From positions 2,728,001-2,792,000 of the forward strand of contig OX337234.1 in NCBI GenBank assembly GCA_946965045.2: DNA of 64,000 bases. Reading direction: 5' to 3'. The notes under the pieces were generated by a model. It worked only from the letters and a program-made list of their open reading frames with translations, did no database searches and was not told the DNA's origin. The DNA comes from Epithemia pelagica (Eukaryota > Bacillariophyta > Bacillariophyceae > Surirellales > Surirellaceae). Positions 29,881 through 40,236 of this stretch are shown here, piece by piece. The translations under genes and the position numbers were made by a program. Position 1 is the first letter of the stretch; the number at the start of each line of letters is the position of its first letter.

Positions 29881-31897
29881 TCACTTGTAGTTTCCATCCA
29901 GGGCTGGGCTGTCTCTGCAGTTGTGAAGGCTTGGCTTGTCTCGATAGTGACATTTGAAGTTTGTGGTACTCAGGCAACAATGTTCCCTCAAACCTCCAAC
30001 AGTTGTAGTCGAGGCCAACGATTCACTTGCAATCTCCTGTGTTGTCTTGCCAACGCATTGGTCGTCCACATACCACTCTCCCATTTGTTGAAAGAACTTG
30101 ATTTTGTTATCCTTGTTTTCGGTCCAGCTCATGTGGAAGACAATGGGCTCCACCTTACCTGAAAAAATGTTCTTCATCATGTGTGGCTTGCGATGCCATT
30201 GGTAGCCACAAGGGAGATCTGGAGACTCCCGAGATATCACCTTTGTAACCAGCCCGTATGCCAATACATGTTCGCTGAGAGTATTGATGAGAACGTGTTG
30301 GTGACTTTTGGAACTCACAATGCTTGGCATTGAAAACAGCATCGCGTTGACAAAGGCACGAGAACGTTGATTGTTGTCGATAAAGTAAAAACCCGAATTG
30401 GCATCGTAGGGTGAAAATCGCAAACTTCGTGATCCATCTTCTTGAAAGATGATATCGTACTCCTTGGTCCACCTATTTTTGTCATCAAAATAGTCTTTGA
30501 TCGGGTGTCGAAACCACACCACATCGGCGTCTTGGAACAGAATGTCGAATCCCAGCTGAGATATCAGATGAACGCTGATCACTTTCATTGTCATTAACGC
30601 TATAAAGTTGTTGTCACCATAGTGCTTAGCAGCTTCATGGGGTATGTTTCCAAACATCTGTCCCAATGAAATCATCATTCGCCCACAGAAAATTGAGTAC
30701 CACCACATGATGAGAACCATGAGACGCATTACTGGTACGTACTTTTTCATTGTGATATGCAGTGAGACCCAAGGACGTTACCAAATCATGGGTATCTTTG
30801 TCTGCCGCAAATATGAGCACCGATGACGTATCAATGCCTCGAGCCTTGGCGTTACAGGCAAAGTTCATAATCAATTCGGACTGTCCAAAGTTGCACACCA
30901 TTACGGTTATTACGCGTTTTCCATTCCCTCTTTTGTAAGGCTTGAGATGTTTGGTGAGAGTCTTGAGTTCTCGTAATGCTTCCTCCAGTAAATTCAAGTA
31001 ATTTTGCAGTATATCAACGCCATTCTGGAAATGGCGCTCCGATGGTGGAATATTCTCATCAATTCCATTAGCTCCAAGATTCGATCCTACCAGTCTCAAT
31101 GGTTGATCTTTGCTGAATGGTTCGTATTTTCTCTTCTTTTTGATCGGAGAAATTCGCATCCATTTTTGGGCGTGGTAATTACTTGTTGGGTAGGGGACCA
31201 AGGCCAAACATGACCTTTGTGTGTGTACAGGGAACACTACAAGTTCCATGCAACGCTCCAGGGCTTGATCGGTGGACGAGACGACAGGAATCGCAGTCGT
31301 TGACTCACCTGGATGAGAAGGGTCCATGTGAGTGTGATTCGTGTTTCGTGTGCGTGCTGTTGCTTTGGAACCATACAGTACCAAGACATTGGAGGATGAT
31401 TGCGGATGGTTGCGGTACTCCACATTCATGGGGATACCCATATCAATCGTTTTGATAAACTCGGACGTCGGAATTGCGGCCATTCCAGCAGCTACATCAC
31501 GAATGGTCGAAAGATCCAAGCTATTCTTCGATGAAAGGGTTTCCCGTGCATCGACTTGGTGTAGATTGTCCAAATTGGTCTTGTGGACCAAACGATTCGA
31601 GTTGGCACATGCCTCCGCCAAACGCTCTTGTACAAGACGTTCGACACGATCCATAAATTCTTTTTCTAAAGTAGCCGTTCTCTCCTCCACTATCTGTTCC
31701 ACAAGACTATTCATGACACCCGATCTACTTTGGCCGAACGGAAACATGGTGTCACGCTCATGGAGCAACAACACCATGGTGGCCAAGCCAAGATATGTCA
31801 CAAGCGCCAAGAGTAGTAACGCATACCAAATTTGTTTGATACCAAAGGGTGGTCGCTGCTCTCCCCGATAATTCGACGCCGAGAACACGTGAATCAT
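29881..31897 (-). CDS. nucleotide-diphospho-sugar transferase-like protein, type II membrane, one intron
   Basis: Exon 1 is 31897-30743 and exon 2 is 30657-29881. The 85-bp intron (GTACGT...GGACAG) is in phase 0 and joins AYHNEK to MFGNIPHEAAKHYGDNNF; the product has 643 residues. A membrane anchor lies at about 23-45 (IWYALLLLALVTYLGLATMV), followed by a stem. The catalytic domain resembles the nucleotide-diphospho-sugar transferase family (PF03407) seen in plants and algae. VMVCNFGQSELIMNFACNAK is its start, and GFDILFQDADVVWFRHP carries the DXD metal-sugar-nucleotide site (about residues 428-430), followed by GFYFIDNNQRS. The C-terminus is Cys-rich. Transfer of a sugar, possibly pentose or galactose, to a cell-wall or glycoprotein acceptor in the Golgi is inferred from the family. 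Confidence 0.82.
30658..30742 (-). other. intron of the glycosyltransferase-like gene
   Basis: This 85-bp GT-AG intron on the minus strand interrupts the catalytic domain. Without splicing, both flanking frames stop within the opposite exon. Confidence 0.8.
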
Positions 31898-32534
31898 GTT
31901 GCAACGAAACTGTGAAGCAATCCGCAGTGATTCTTATTGTCGCGAGAGTCGACGGTTGCTCCCACGTTCTGATGCGTATTTTTGTTGCTTCGCCTTTTCG
32001 TCCTAAATTCGATCCTCTTTTGATGGTGTGTTTCGTTCCTTGGGACTCTCAAGTCTTTGGCTTCTTCATGCTAGGTTTTGCTCCGTTGAACATTATGCCG
32101 AAAAAAGTTCAAGGTGCGCTCTCCGACGCAATTGTCGTCATTTGAAAACAGCGGTTGCGGTGCAAGACCATCAGTCAATGAGGTCGAAGATTCGTTGAAT
32201 GAAACATGTGGAGGACTTGAATAACATCGAATCGCTCACCGAGCATGAGAACGGAGGAAGCGATACATATGGGACATGGAGGCTGCAGTGCCGCCATTGT
32301 TTGGCCTTCTGTGTGGGGGCGAAGAGGACGCGTTCGTAATACACCCCTTAATTTTGTACCGTTATTTCCCCTAACCAACAAAAATCTCACCAGACTGTAC
32401 GAGTTATAAAGGGGTGGAATATGGTACCCCTCCTTCGTTACGGTTCTCCCCTCCATTAAAATATATCCTTAACCCTAACGGAGCTTGACAAATTCGTTCC
32501 GACCATGTGGCGACAATAAGATCCATCAAGCAGG
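31898..32534. other. intergenic region between divergent genes
   Basis: It should hold the promoters of the glycosyltransferase (-) and the Hsp70-like gene (+). I see no defined motif. Confidence 0.5.
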
Positions 32535-35096
32535 ATGGGAAGGAAACACTTTGGGGACAACATCAGCCAGGTCCAGACAAAAAAGAAGGATGTTTCACAA
32601 GGTCATCAAGTATTGTCGTCCTCACCATCCGCATCTCAAAACGAAACAACCACCACCACCACCACCACCATTGGAATTGATTTGGGAACGAGCAATTGTG
32701 CCGCAGCGATTTGGGATTCGACGCGGGGACATCCCAAATGGATGCGTTTGAATCGATTGGCAGAACCACAACAAAGCAACAGTAGCAAACCAGGTCGTGT
32801 CGTACCTTCGACAGTCTTGTTCACCACTCGCGATGCGGCAAATCAAATGGAACAGTTCTGGTCTTCGTCATCGTCGTCCGTGAAAGGTTCTTTGCCCTGG
32901 TTGCAAAACGTCACGACGATTCTCAAACACAAGTACCAAACCACAGCAAAGAGAAGCGACCACCAAAACCAATTGGCCGACCAGAAAAACAGTGGCGCAA
33001 AACGCACCGATGATGGCAGGTCAACACGACCCGAAGAAGAACCAATGTGGGCAATTGTGGGATATTCTGCTCAATGGATCCTCGACGTAGCCTTTGCCTC
33101 TGACGAATCCGCCACGACACAATCAAATTTTCCATTTTCAGCGCAAGAGGTATCATCAGCCTTTGTTTCGAGTGCGAAACGGGCCATTGTCTCACATCAC
33201 CAGCACGATACAAAGACCCGCAAGGACACATCATCCTTGAGTCTCCGTCAGGACCGTTCGTCCATTCCGTTGCACACTTCAATGGATGCAAACGGTACAG
33301 TGCTAATGGACATTCAGCCCTTGGGATCCAACAGACCTATCCAGGTCTCGCCTCTCCATATCATGGCCATTTTGCTGCAGTCCCTTTGTTCTGCAGCTCA
33401 AGACTATCTCCATGGTGTGTTGCGGGAAAAGCATCTTGCCGTACCGGGCGACACGTGGCGAATTGGTTCGCAGTGTGTCATTGGTGTCCCCGCACACTTT
33501 GACCAAACGCAACGACACCAAGTTTTGGAAAGTGCTCGCTGGGCGGGTCTGGACGATGCCTCCTTGTTGACGGAATCAACTGCCGCCGCCATGGCCTATG
33601 GATTGTTTGTCGCCAGTAGTAGCAATACTACCACGAAGGAGGACACCACACTCGCCCCAAAGAAATCCATTCTGGTTTTTGACATGGGTGGTGGTACCAC
33701 CGACATTACCATTGCAGAACTCAAGAGCAGCAGCGACGACGACACTGGTACTACAGAGGGTCCCTTTAGTGTCAAGGCAACGGCGGGCAATTCTCAGTTG
33801 GGAGGAGACGATATGGACCGTGCCATTGCCCAATCCTATGTCTTGTCATCCACCACGAACCAAACTACCACGGATATTCACTCATTGTCGGACTACGAGT
33901 GGCGACGCTTGCTTCGCAATTGCAAACAGGCCAAGGAACACTTGTGTGCCAAGATACTGGAGCAGGATGCATCTCGTCGTCGCAATGGCGATGATACGCC
34001 AAAAGATTTGTCTACAATAGAGGAATCCATTGAGTTTCAAGGTCACGTTTACAAGTTGACGGCGGACCAGTTACAAGCGGCATTGGAGGAGTTCATGGTA
34101 CAGGTCAACGATTTGGTGGAATTGTCCTTGACACGATATGCGGACAGTCTCACGGGACAACAACAACGACAACCAAACGAAGCGGCGGAAATCCACGAAG
34201 TCATTTTGGTCGGTGGAGCGACCCGGGTCTTTTGCATTCGAGACTATTTGAAGGGTATATTTTTGGGTCGGACCCACAGTCCCCAGGAATTGTGTGTTTC
34301 CGTCCATCCCATGGCAGCCGTCGCCCAGGGAACTGCCATTCAAGCCGCCATTCAATCTCGGTTGATTCCCCTCCATGAATTACAGTCCGCCATGATGTTG
34401 GATACTGTTCCTCATGATATTGGCGTGCGTCTGTCGTCGTCGTCGTCGTCGTCGCCGCCGACCGGGACGACGAAACGTCACGACGACAACAACGACTCGT
34501 TTGTCTGTCTGATTCCACGAGGTACGACATTGGAAGCTACGGGATCGGCCTGGTTTCAATTGGCTCATATACGACAACAGGGTGTCACGGTTCATGCTGT
34601 GGAACGAATTGCTGAATTTCCCAGTGGAAAAGAGACCTTGGTCGACTTGGGGATTTTTAACTTTCTCTTGTATCGACCATCGTCCCGTCGTTTGGAAGAA
34701 TTGGAACAGGATGGCGGTCGGTTCATCCAAATTGAAATGACCTTGAAAGAAACGGGAGAATTTTCTGTCGCGGTGGTGGATGAGAATGATCCCGAACAGA
34801 CACAGCGGCGGCGACGAAAGCAACAGGAACAACAACAACAACTCCAAAAAGAGCAGACACCATCCCGGCGTTCCAAACGATCGAAACAAACCGACTCTTC
34901 CGAATCTCAATACTACCTATTGCATGAGGACGACACCGGCCCGAATACCACTGGTGATGAATACGACCAAGAAGCAATGCCGGTGGAACAACTCCTTCTT
35001 GTGGCGGCATGTATCCTCTTGTTCTTTTTGTACTTGGGACTCAAAGTCTTGTTCCAAGACACACGGAGCGTGGAATGGACCACCAATGAGCTGTGA
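32535..35096 (+). CDS. Hsp70-like ATPase with C-terminal membrane anchor
   Basis: This 853-residue protein has Hsp70/actin-fold ATPase motifs in order: IGIDLGTSNCAAAIW (about 45-59), ESARWAGLDDASLLTEST then AAAMAYGLF, ILVFDMGGGTTDITIAEL (about 378) and ILVGGATRVFCIRDYL (about 556). Insertions in the ATPase domain are unusually long. The substrate-binding half is diverged, with a beta region near 620-750. A charged Gln/Arg helix at about 755-785 and a single membrane segment (about 818-838, LLLVAACILLFFLYLGLKVL) follow, with a short tail and no EEVD. The N-terminus has no signal peptide, so it would be tail-anchored with the ATPase facing the cytosol. Client and membrane are unknown. A serine run at about 634-641 is encoded by TCG repeats. 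Confidence 0.82.
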   Translation: MGRKHFGDNISQVQTKKKDVSQGHQVLSSSPSASQNETTTTTTTTIGIDLGTSNCAAAIWDSTRGHPKWMRLNRLAEPQQSNSSKPGRVVPSTVLFTTRDAANQMEQFWSSSSSSVKGSLPWLQNVTTILKHKYQTTAKRSDHQNQLADQKNSGAKRTDDGRSTRPEEEPMWAIVGYSAQWILDVAFASDESATTQSNFPFSAQEVSSAFVSSAKRAIVSHHQHDTKTRKDTSSLSLRQDRSSIPLHTSMDANGTVLMDIQPLGSNRPIQVSPLHIMAILLQSLCSAAQDYLHGVLREKHLAVPGDTWRIGSQCVIGVPAHFDQTQRHQVLESARWAGLDDASLLTESTAAAMAYGLFVASSSNTTTKEDTTLAPKKSILVFDMGGGTTDITIAELKSSSDDDTGTTEGPFSVKATAGNSQLGGDDMDRAIAQSYVLSSTTNQTTTDIHSLSDYEWRRLLRNCKQAKEHLCAKILEQDASRRRNGDDTPKDLSTIEESIEFQGHVYKLTADQLQAALEEFMVQVNDLVELSLTRYADSLTGQQQRQPNEAAEIHEVILVGGATRVFCIRDYLKGIFLGRTHSPQELCVSVHPMAAVAQGTAIQAAIQSRLIPLHELQSAMMLDTVPHDIGVRLSSSSSSSPPTGTTKRHDDNNDSFVCLIPRGTTLEATGSAWFQLAHIRQQGVTVHAVERIAEFPSGKETLVDLGIFNFLLYRPSSRRLEELEQDGGRFIQIEMTLKETGEFSVAVVDENDPEQTQRRRRKQQEQQQQLQKEQTPSRRSKRSKQTDSSESQYYLLHEDDTGPNTTGDEYDQEAMPVEQLLLVAACILLFFLYLGLKVLFQDTRSVEWTTNEL

Positions 35097-35380
35097 TGTT
35101 CTCATTGGAGGATCAATCAACAACAACAGCAGAAGCTTTGCATGGGATGTTGATTCCGCCCTACATTGGCCTCTAGCATTCTTCTCCAAACAAATGAGGT
35201 CGTCTATCGATAAATAAGACATAGCTATGTGTGGAATCACCGATTCCCGAACAGGATTCGGATCCCGCACATGCTTTCGAGTCCCGGTAAAAGATGGAAT
35301 GCGAATCTTTTCCGTCACGTTTTGGCAGATCTTTTTCGTCATCGAGAGAAATGAAAAATGCGAAGACATAAAACCAGAAC

Positions 35381-37924
35381 ATGACCTGGCACACCAACAC
35401 GTTTCTAACATCCGTCGTCCTCGTCCATTGGCTGTTGCTCTCATCATCATTCTCCATTTGCAACAGTCTAGTGTCTCCCTGTCCATCCATTGGTGGTGTC
35501 ACCTTGCAACGAATCCCCTGGTCCAGGAGTCCTTCGTCTTCTTCTTCTTCTTTTGATACCAAACTGATGCAACAACCACCAGGAACAAACGGCGTTTTGT
35601 CGGTGCAACCCATTGATGCCGAAGTGGTGGGTGCTTCGGGTCGGATTGGATCTCAATTGTTGCGGTTGCTTCGCGATCGTGTCCGAGCCGTACCCAAGGG
35701 CCTTTGTCCAGGCAGTTGGACCAACACAAATGAAAATGACAACGACGACGACCAGCATGGCAAACCCATTTTTGTGGCCACACCGGCCGCCACCTGGAAG
35801 GAAATTCATCACGTGACTCTGCCGCATCGAAGACGAGATTTGGTCTGGGTGGGCAATGCCTCCTTGTTGAAGGAACCGTCGAACGAGGATGATGGCGACT
35901 CGACCCTGGACATGTATCGACATGCCACTGTCGTGGTACCTCATTATGGTATTTTGACCGTGGGAGCTCTTCCGACCACATCCCCCCAAAGCAAGAGAAA
36001 TCCTGTCCCCACCTACATCTATGGTAGACATGCCGCATTTACAGCCGCCTTGCTCGAACAAGATGGCATTTCCGTGGAAATCCTTTCCTCCTGGTCCCAA
36101 CTGCAACAAAAGGCGGCGCAAAAACTCGTGTGGGCCTCGTGTTTGTGGCTCTTCTGCCATGCACCGGACCACGTGGTGGTGCAAGAACCAAAGGAGGAGA
36201 AACACGAGTTGCCCAACACTCGTATCGTTCCTCTTTCCGTCACGCAAGTGCATCAAACCTATCCCCAACAACTCGAACGATTGGTGCAAGAGTTGTGGCC
36301 CATTTTGTCCAACCAACTGAATGGAGGAGATTCCCCCATTAGTACCCATCAAGTTTTAACCTACATGCAAGATTACTCCGAGTCCATGCCAAAGGCTGTG
36401 CCCAGTTTGGAATTGGCCAAGGCCGAACTCCAGGAGCGGAATGGTGTCTTTTTTCGGTCAGGAACACACCGAGAAGAACAACCTTATCATTGTCAGTTGC
36501 TCCAGGCGATTGTAGGGTCAGCCACCGTGACGGCCCTACAGCAACAGCAGCAGCAGCAACGTTTGGAATCCGAACCAAGTCGTCCCAAACCCGAGATTGT
36601 CACACTGCCGGAATTGAATTTGTCCGTCTATGGATACCCACGTACTCGACAACGATTGGCCAAGAATGCCATGAACGTTGTCATTGTTGGCGGTGGTGTG
36701 TTGGGGACGTGTATTGCCTTGAATGCCGCACGTCTGGGCTTGGAGAAGATTACAGTGGTGGACCAACAACCTCCCTCCGAAGCAGCCGTGGGCAGCACGA
36801 CACCCGCTTCGTGGGCCTGGTTGAATGCCAATCAAAAATCTCCTCCCGCTTCCTACCAATGGCTCAATCATGTAGGGCTCTTGGCGTGGCGCAAAGATCC
36901 CCTGTTACAAAATTTGCCCCTGTGGAACGGATCCTTGGTTCAAACCAAACAACCCGTCGACGACGCCAAGACACTGCTCATGGGATATCCTTGTCAAGGT
37001 CCTCTGACGCGGAGTCAAATTGTGGCATTGGAACCGCACTGTATCTTGGACGCCGGTCCGTATCCCACTTACTTTTTTGCCGAAGAAGGCTGCGTCGATC
37101 CCTTGGAAACAGTCCGTGTCTTGCGTCAATCGTGTAGGGACCACCACAAGGTGACCTTTCGATTGGGTTGCCAAGTGGAATCCCTGGTGCGGAACGAGGA
37201 GGGCCTCGTGACGGGGGTTCAAGGGACGACGACGACGACCGTCCACAACAGCACCACGACGACAAGTATGGTCCTTCCAGCCACGGTGGTAGTGTCTGCT
37301 GCCGGTGTCGGGTCCGCAGCTCGTTCGTTGGGAGGCATTCCCCTTCTCACCAATCCTGGTACGATTGTTCTGGGTCAACCCAAAGAAAAGAACAAGGATG
37401 CTGTTACCGGAAACGAAGAACAAGAACCAGGCCTTCTTTCCCGTGTCTTGGTGGATGCCGTGAATGAGAGTCACATTTTACAACGACGCAATGGTACGAT
37501 TGCCGTGGGAGGTGGCTATCCTCAAGTGGGAGGCGTTTCTGCCGAACAGTCGGATCCGAGCGGGGCGGACCAATCGTCGTCGTCCTTGAATGCCACGCAC
37601 TTGTTGTCCTCGGCCGCCAAGTTCCTGGCACCCACCGTGGTCGCGCAATTGGATCCGGAATCGCTCGTCACCGAACAAGCAATACGACCCATGCCCGTGG
37701 ATGGCTACCCCTCGATTGGCCTCGTCTCCTCCTCGAATCCTGATGCGACGACGCTCGACCCCTCACTCTACTCGGTGGTGACGCATTCGGGGATTACCTT
37801 GGCACCCTTGCTGGGAGCTTTGATTGCCGCCGAAGTGTATCACAATCTCGATTTGGTACTCCTCCAACCATGGCGACCGCAACGATTCGATGCCAAAAAA
37901 CAAGCCACAAAAAGTCGCCTCTAG
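35381..37924 (+). CDS. two-domain FAD-dependent oxidoreductase (DAO family) with N-terminal Rossmann domain
   Basis: This 847-residue protein is unusual in joining two Rossmann domains. The first 25 residues (VVLVHWLLLSSSFSICNS) look like a signal or plastid-type leader. Domain 1 (about 75-400) begins IDAEVVGASGRIGSQLLRLL and contains VFVATPAATW and DLVWVGNASLL, recalling dehydrogenases of the ketopantoate/opine reductase type. Domain 2 starts at about 431 with NVVIVGGGVLGTCIALNAAR, the GxGxxG FAD motif of the D-amino-acid oxidase/glycine oxidase family. It ends with PMPVDGYPSIG and SVVTHSGITLAPLLGALIA, the usual second FAD-binding strand. It probably oxidises an amine or amino acid; the substrate is unknown. 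Its stop faces the stop of the GST gene 200 bp away. Confidence 0.82.
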   Translation: MTWHTNTFLTSVVLVHWLLLSSSFSICNSLVSPCPSIGGVTLQRIPWSRSPSSSSSSFDTKLMQQPPGTNGVLSVQPIDAEVVGASGRIGSQLLRLLRDRVRAVPKGLCPGSWTNTNENDNDDDQHGKPIFVATPAATWKEIHHVTLPHRRRDLVWVGNASLLKEPSNEDDGDSTLDMYRHATVVVPHYGILTVGALPTTSPQSKRNPVPTYIYGRHAAFTAALLEQDGISVEILSSWSQLQQKAAQKLVWASCLWLFCHAPDHVVVQEPKEEKHELPNTRIVPLSVTQVHQTYPQQLERLVQELWPILSNQLNGGDSPISTHQVLTYMQDYSESMPKAVPSLELAKAELQERNGVFFRSGTHREEQPYHCQLLQAIVGSATVTALQQQQQQQRLESEPSRPKPEIVTLPELNLSVYGYPRTRQRLAKNAMNVVIVGGGVLGTCIALNAARLGLEKITVVDQQPPSEAAVGSTTPASWAWLNANQKSPPASYQWLNHVGLLAWRKDPLLQNLPLWNGSLVQTKQPVDDAKTLLMGYPCQGPLTRSQIVALEPHCILDAGPYPTYFFAEEGCVDPLETVRVLRQSCRDHHKVTFRLGCQVESLVRNEEGLVTGVQGTTTTTVHNSTTTTSMVLPATVVVSAAGVGSAARSLGGIPLLTNPGTIVLGQPKEKNKDAVTGNEEQEPGLLSRVLVDAVNESHILQRRNGTIAVGGGYPQVGGVSAEQSDPSGADQSSSSLNATHLLSSAAKFLAPTVVAQLDPESLVTEQAIRPMPVDGYPSIGLVSSSNPDATTLDPSLYSVVTHSGITLAPLLGALIAAEVYHNLDLVLLQPWRPQRFDAKKQATKSRL

Positions 37925-38124
37925 CTCTAGATAAACAAACATAGCGTCTTGGGAGAGCTCGTGTATTTATCTTACTCTAGGGTCCAGAATGAGACTTGTC
38001 GTAATCTCTATGTAGTTGTTGATCTGTGTGGAAAGACCCTTGCACTGTCCGATTGATTCCTTTGGCTTTCCTCTTTGGCATTCGTGTGCTTGTTCGTCCC
38101 TTCCACGAACCGTCTGCAGCCTCA

Positions 38125-39576
38125 TTACGCTTGTTCTTCTTCTTCTTCTTCAAGTCGATCGGCGACAATGGACAAGACCTTGCGAAACAATTTGGCGGCC
38201 GGTGCTCCCATATCGCGCGGAACACACAACCGAGCCGCCACGGTTCGGAGCGCCTGAGCGGCCTCTGCTTGGTCTTGTGGCGCAATGGCATTCAAGGACA
38301 CGGCGTGTGCCGCCGCCTCACAGGGAGACGGTGTCAGCAAGGCTGTGGCGACCAATCGCAACCCGAGATCCGCCACCTCGGCATTGGTGGCCCGGGGTAC
38401 AGACGGTTGCGATTTCGGATGGGGATTGGTACAATCCTGAAGGACTGCTTCATGATTGGAAATGAGTTTTGTGGCAACTTCCACGGCAAATTCGTCTTGG
38501 ACCGTGGCGGTGGCAAAGGATTGGGTCAATGCTTGGGCCCGTGCTTCGGATTGTTGCATGCGTTGGACCACCTCGGGATTCCCGTTGGTGCCATTGCCAA
38601 AAAATTGCAGAAACATGGCATTGGTGGCTGTCCAGGAATATTCGTCTCCGGCCACGCGATTGGCATAGGGAGCAAAGGAATCCATGGTCTCAAACCAAGC
38701 TGCCAAATGAGGACGATTCTCCAAAATATCCAGGCCCGTGGTGAGCGGCATTTGATACCGCCATCGTTCCAAGGAGGGAATCAGGATGGCATCCAAGGCC
38801 GAAAATTCTGCACCCAATCGAAAGCAGGGTCCCGCGGATTGTTGTTGTTCTTGTTGTTGTTGTTGGGCCAAGGCGGCATCCAATTGGTCCAATTGCGTGA
38901 CAAAGGTGGTCCGAAGTTGCTCCTTTTCGGCGGTGGTCAAGGTTTGATTGCGCAAACTAAATTGAAAGGTAAAGCCCGCCTTGGTCAATTGTTCGGTCGC
39001 CTCCATGGCTTGTTGGTATTCCGGAGCATCGGCTCGCACCAATTGCGGACCCGACGTGGGAAATTCTTGGTCCAAGGCTTGCAAAATGCTTTGGGATTCC
39101 CACACCAGTCGTCGTTCATGCTTGACCTCTGGTTCTTGATTGTCGTTCTCGTCGTCGTTGTGGATGGTTTCATGGAATACCACGGCCGGTACCAAGGTCG
39201 TGGGAACCAATTGTTTGTACCAATCGGGTTTGTCTCGCAAATTGATCAATTGTTCTTGATAGGAAATATTCTTGGCTCGCAAGGCGACCCACACTCGTTC
39301 GCAAAAGGGACACCAGCCATTGGTATCGCGATACAAGGTGACTTGTGGAGGATTCGGCACTGACGACGAGCTGGCATCGACGCTGCTTGTGGCAAGGCGT
39401 TTCGACAAGTCCTCCCACGAAGATACGGTCGTTGTGCTTGGTGGTGGTGGTTCGACCACGGTTGCACTACTGGCAGAATGGAGCGGAGAGACGACCAAAC
39501 GACTGCTCAAGGCAGCCACCCAGGACAAAGTCCAGGACAACAACACGACAAAGACTCCAACCGAAAACGTCTTCAT
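38125..39576 (-). CDS. glutathione S-transferase-like protein, secretory or plastid leader
   Basis: This 483-residue protein has an N-terminal hydrophobic leader (VGVFVVLLSWTLSWVAALSS). The thioredoxin-fold domain follows at about 78-165 with LYRDTNGWCPFCERVWVALR (CPFC at 89-92, like omega/lambda/GST-like quinone reductases), then LVPTTLVPAVVF and ESQSILQALD for glutathione contact. The helical GST C-domain covers about 175-330. The last 130 residues are an added alpha-helical region rich in Ala, ending in an acidic run. The CPFC site points to thiol transferase or dehydroascorbate-reductase-type chemistry rather than simple conjugation; this is inference. It is convergent with the oxidoreductase gene. 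Confidence 0.82.
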   Translation of the reverse strand: MKTFSVGVFVVLLSWTLSWVAALSSRLVVSPLHSASSATVVEPPPPSTTTVSSWEDLSKRLATSSVDASSSSVPNPPQVTLYRDTNGWCPFCERVWVALRAKNISYQEQLINLRDKPDWYKQLVPTTLVPAVVFHETIHNDDENDNQEPEVKHERRLVWESQSILQALDQEFPTSGPQLVRADAPEYQQAMEATEQLTKAGFTFQFSLRNQTLTTAEKEQLRTTFVTQLDQLDAALAQQQQQEQQQSAGPCFRLGAEFSALDAILIPSLERWRYQMPLTTGLDILENRPHLAAWFETMDSFAPYANRVAGDEYSWTATNAMFLQFFGNGTNGNPEVVQRMQQSEARAQALTQSFATATVQDEFAVEVATKLISNHEAVLQDCTNPHPKSQPSVPRATNAEVADLGLRLVATALLTPSPCEAAAHAVSLNAIAPQDQAEAAQALRTVAARLCVPRDMGAPAAKLFRKVLSIVADRLEEEEEEQA

Positions 39577-40236
39577 GTCTCAAGATGGCAAAATACGATA
39601 AGAGGGATGCAATGGTAGGGGAAAAGAAGAATCCCCGAAGAAGATAATATCTTTTGGAGGTTGCTCGCTTTGAAAGAATGAGTCACCATGGTCAACTTCA
39701 CGTCATCCATCGTCCGTGGTCAGTGAAATCAATGACGTCACCAATACCGGGTTCAAGTTCAAAAGCGAAGCAAAAATAATAGGAGTAAGTGATAGCTATG
39801 CCCTTACCGCTTTAATACTAGGAGTAGGAGTACTACGAGAAATATGGTTACGGGAGGACCAACGGTCATCATGGGGACGACCTACCTCTAGGTGGTAGCG
39901 GTCGAGGGGTAGAGCTATGTCTCTGGCTCATGTTACTCCTACTCTCGTAGTAGATGGATGTACTCCCAGTAGAAGAAAGATGCGAGATGCCATTGTGCGA
40001 TTTTTGATGACGAGATAGGGTCTTCTTCTCATTATCAGCTGCAACAAGTCTCCTTACACCTACACGCTGCAGAGAATAGGGGTGCCATATGAAAAGTTGT
40101 GGACTTTGCGAGCTCTAGCTTAGGCACACTGATGCTCCATGGAACGTAAGCGTTTCTTATTAAACTTTCCCTCCCTTGGTGTACCCATACCATCAGCCGT
40201 CCTATGCCGCCTGGGCGGTTTCAATTTTTGGCACAT
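39577..40236. other. intergenic region
   Basis: No gene is seen. GGAGTA-type repeats at about 39778-39840 and a loose inverted match (TACTACGAGA near 39833 and TCTCGTAGTA near 39943) are the only structure noticed. Confidence 0.5.

Noticed and set aside
39778..39951. Inverted repeat as a MITE
   Set aside because: Only about ten bases match and the rest is simple GGAGTA repeat; no target duplication.
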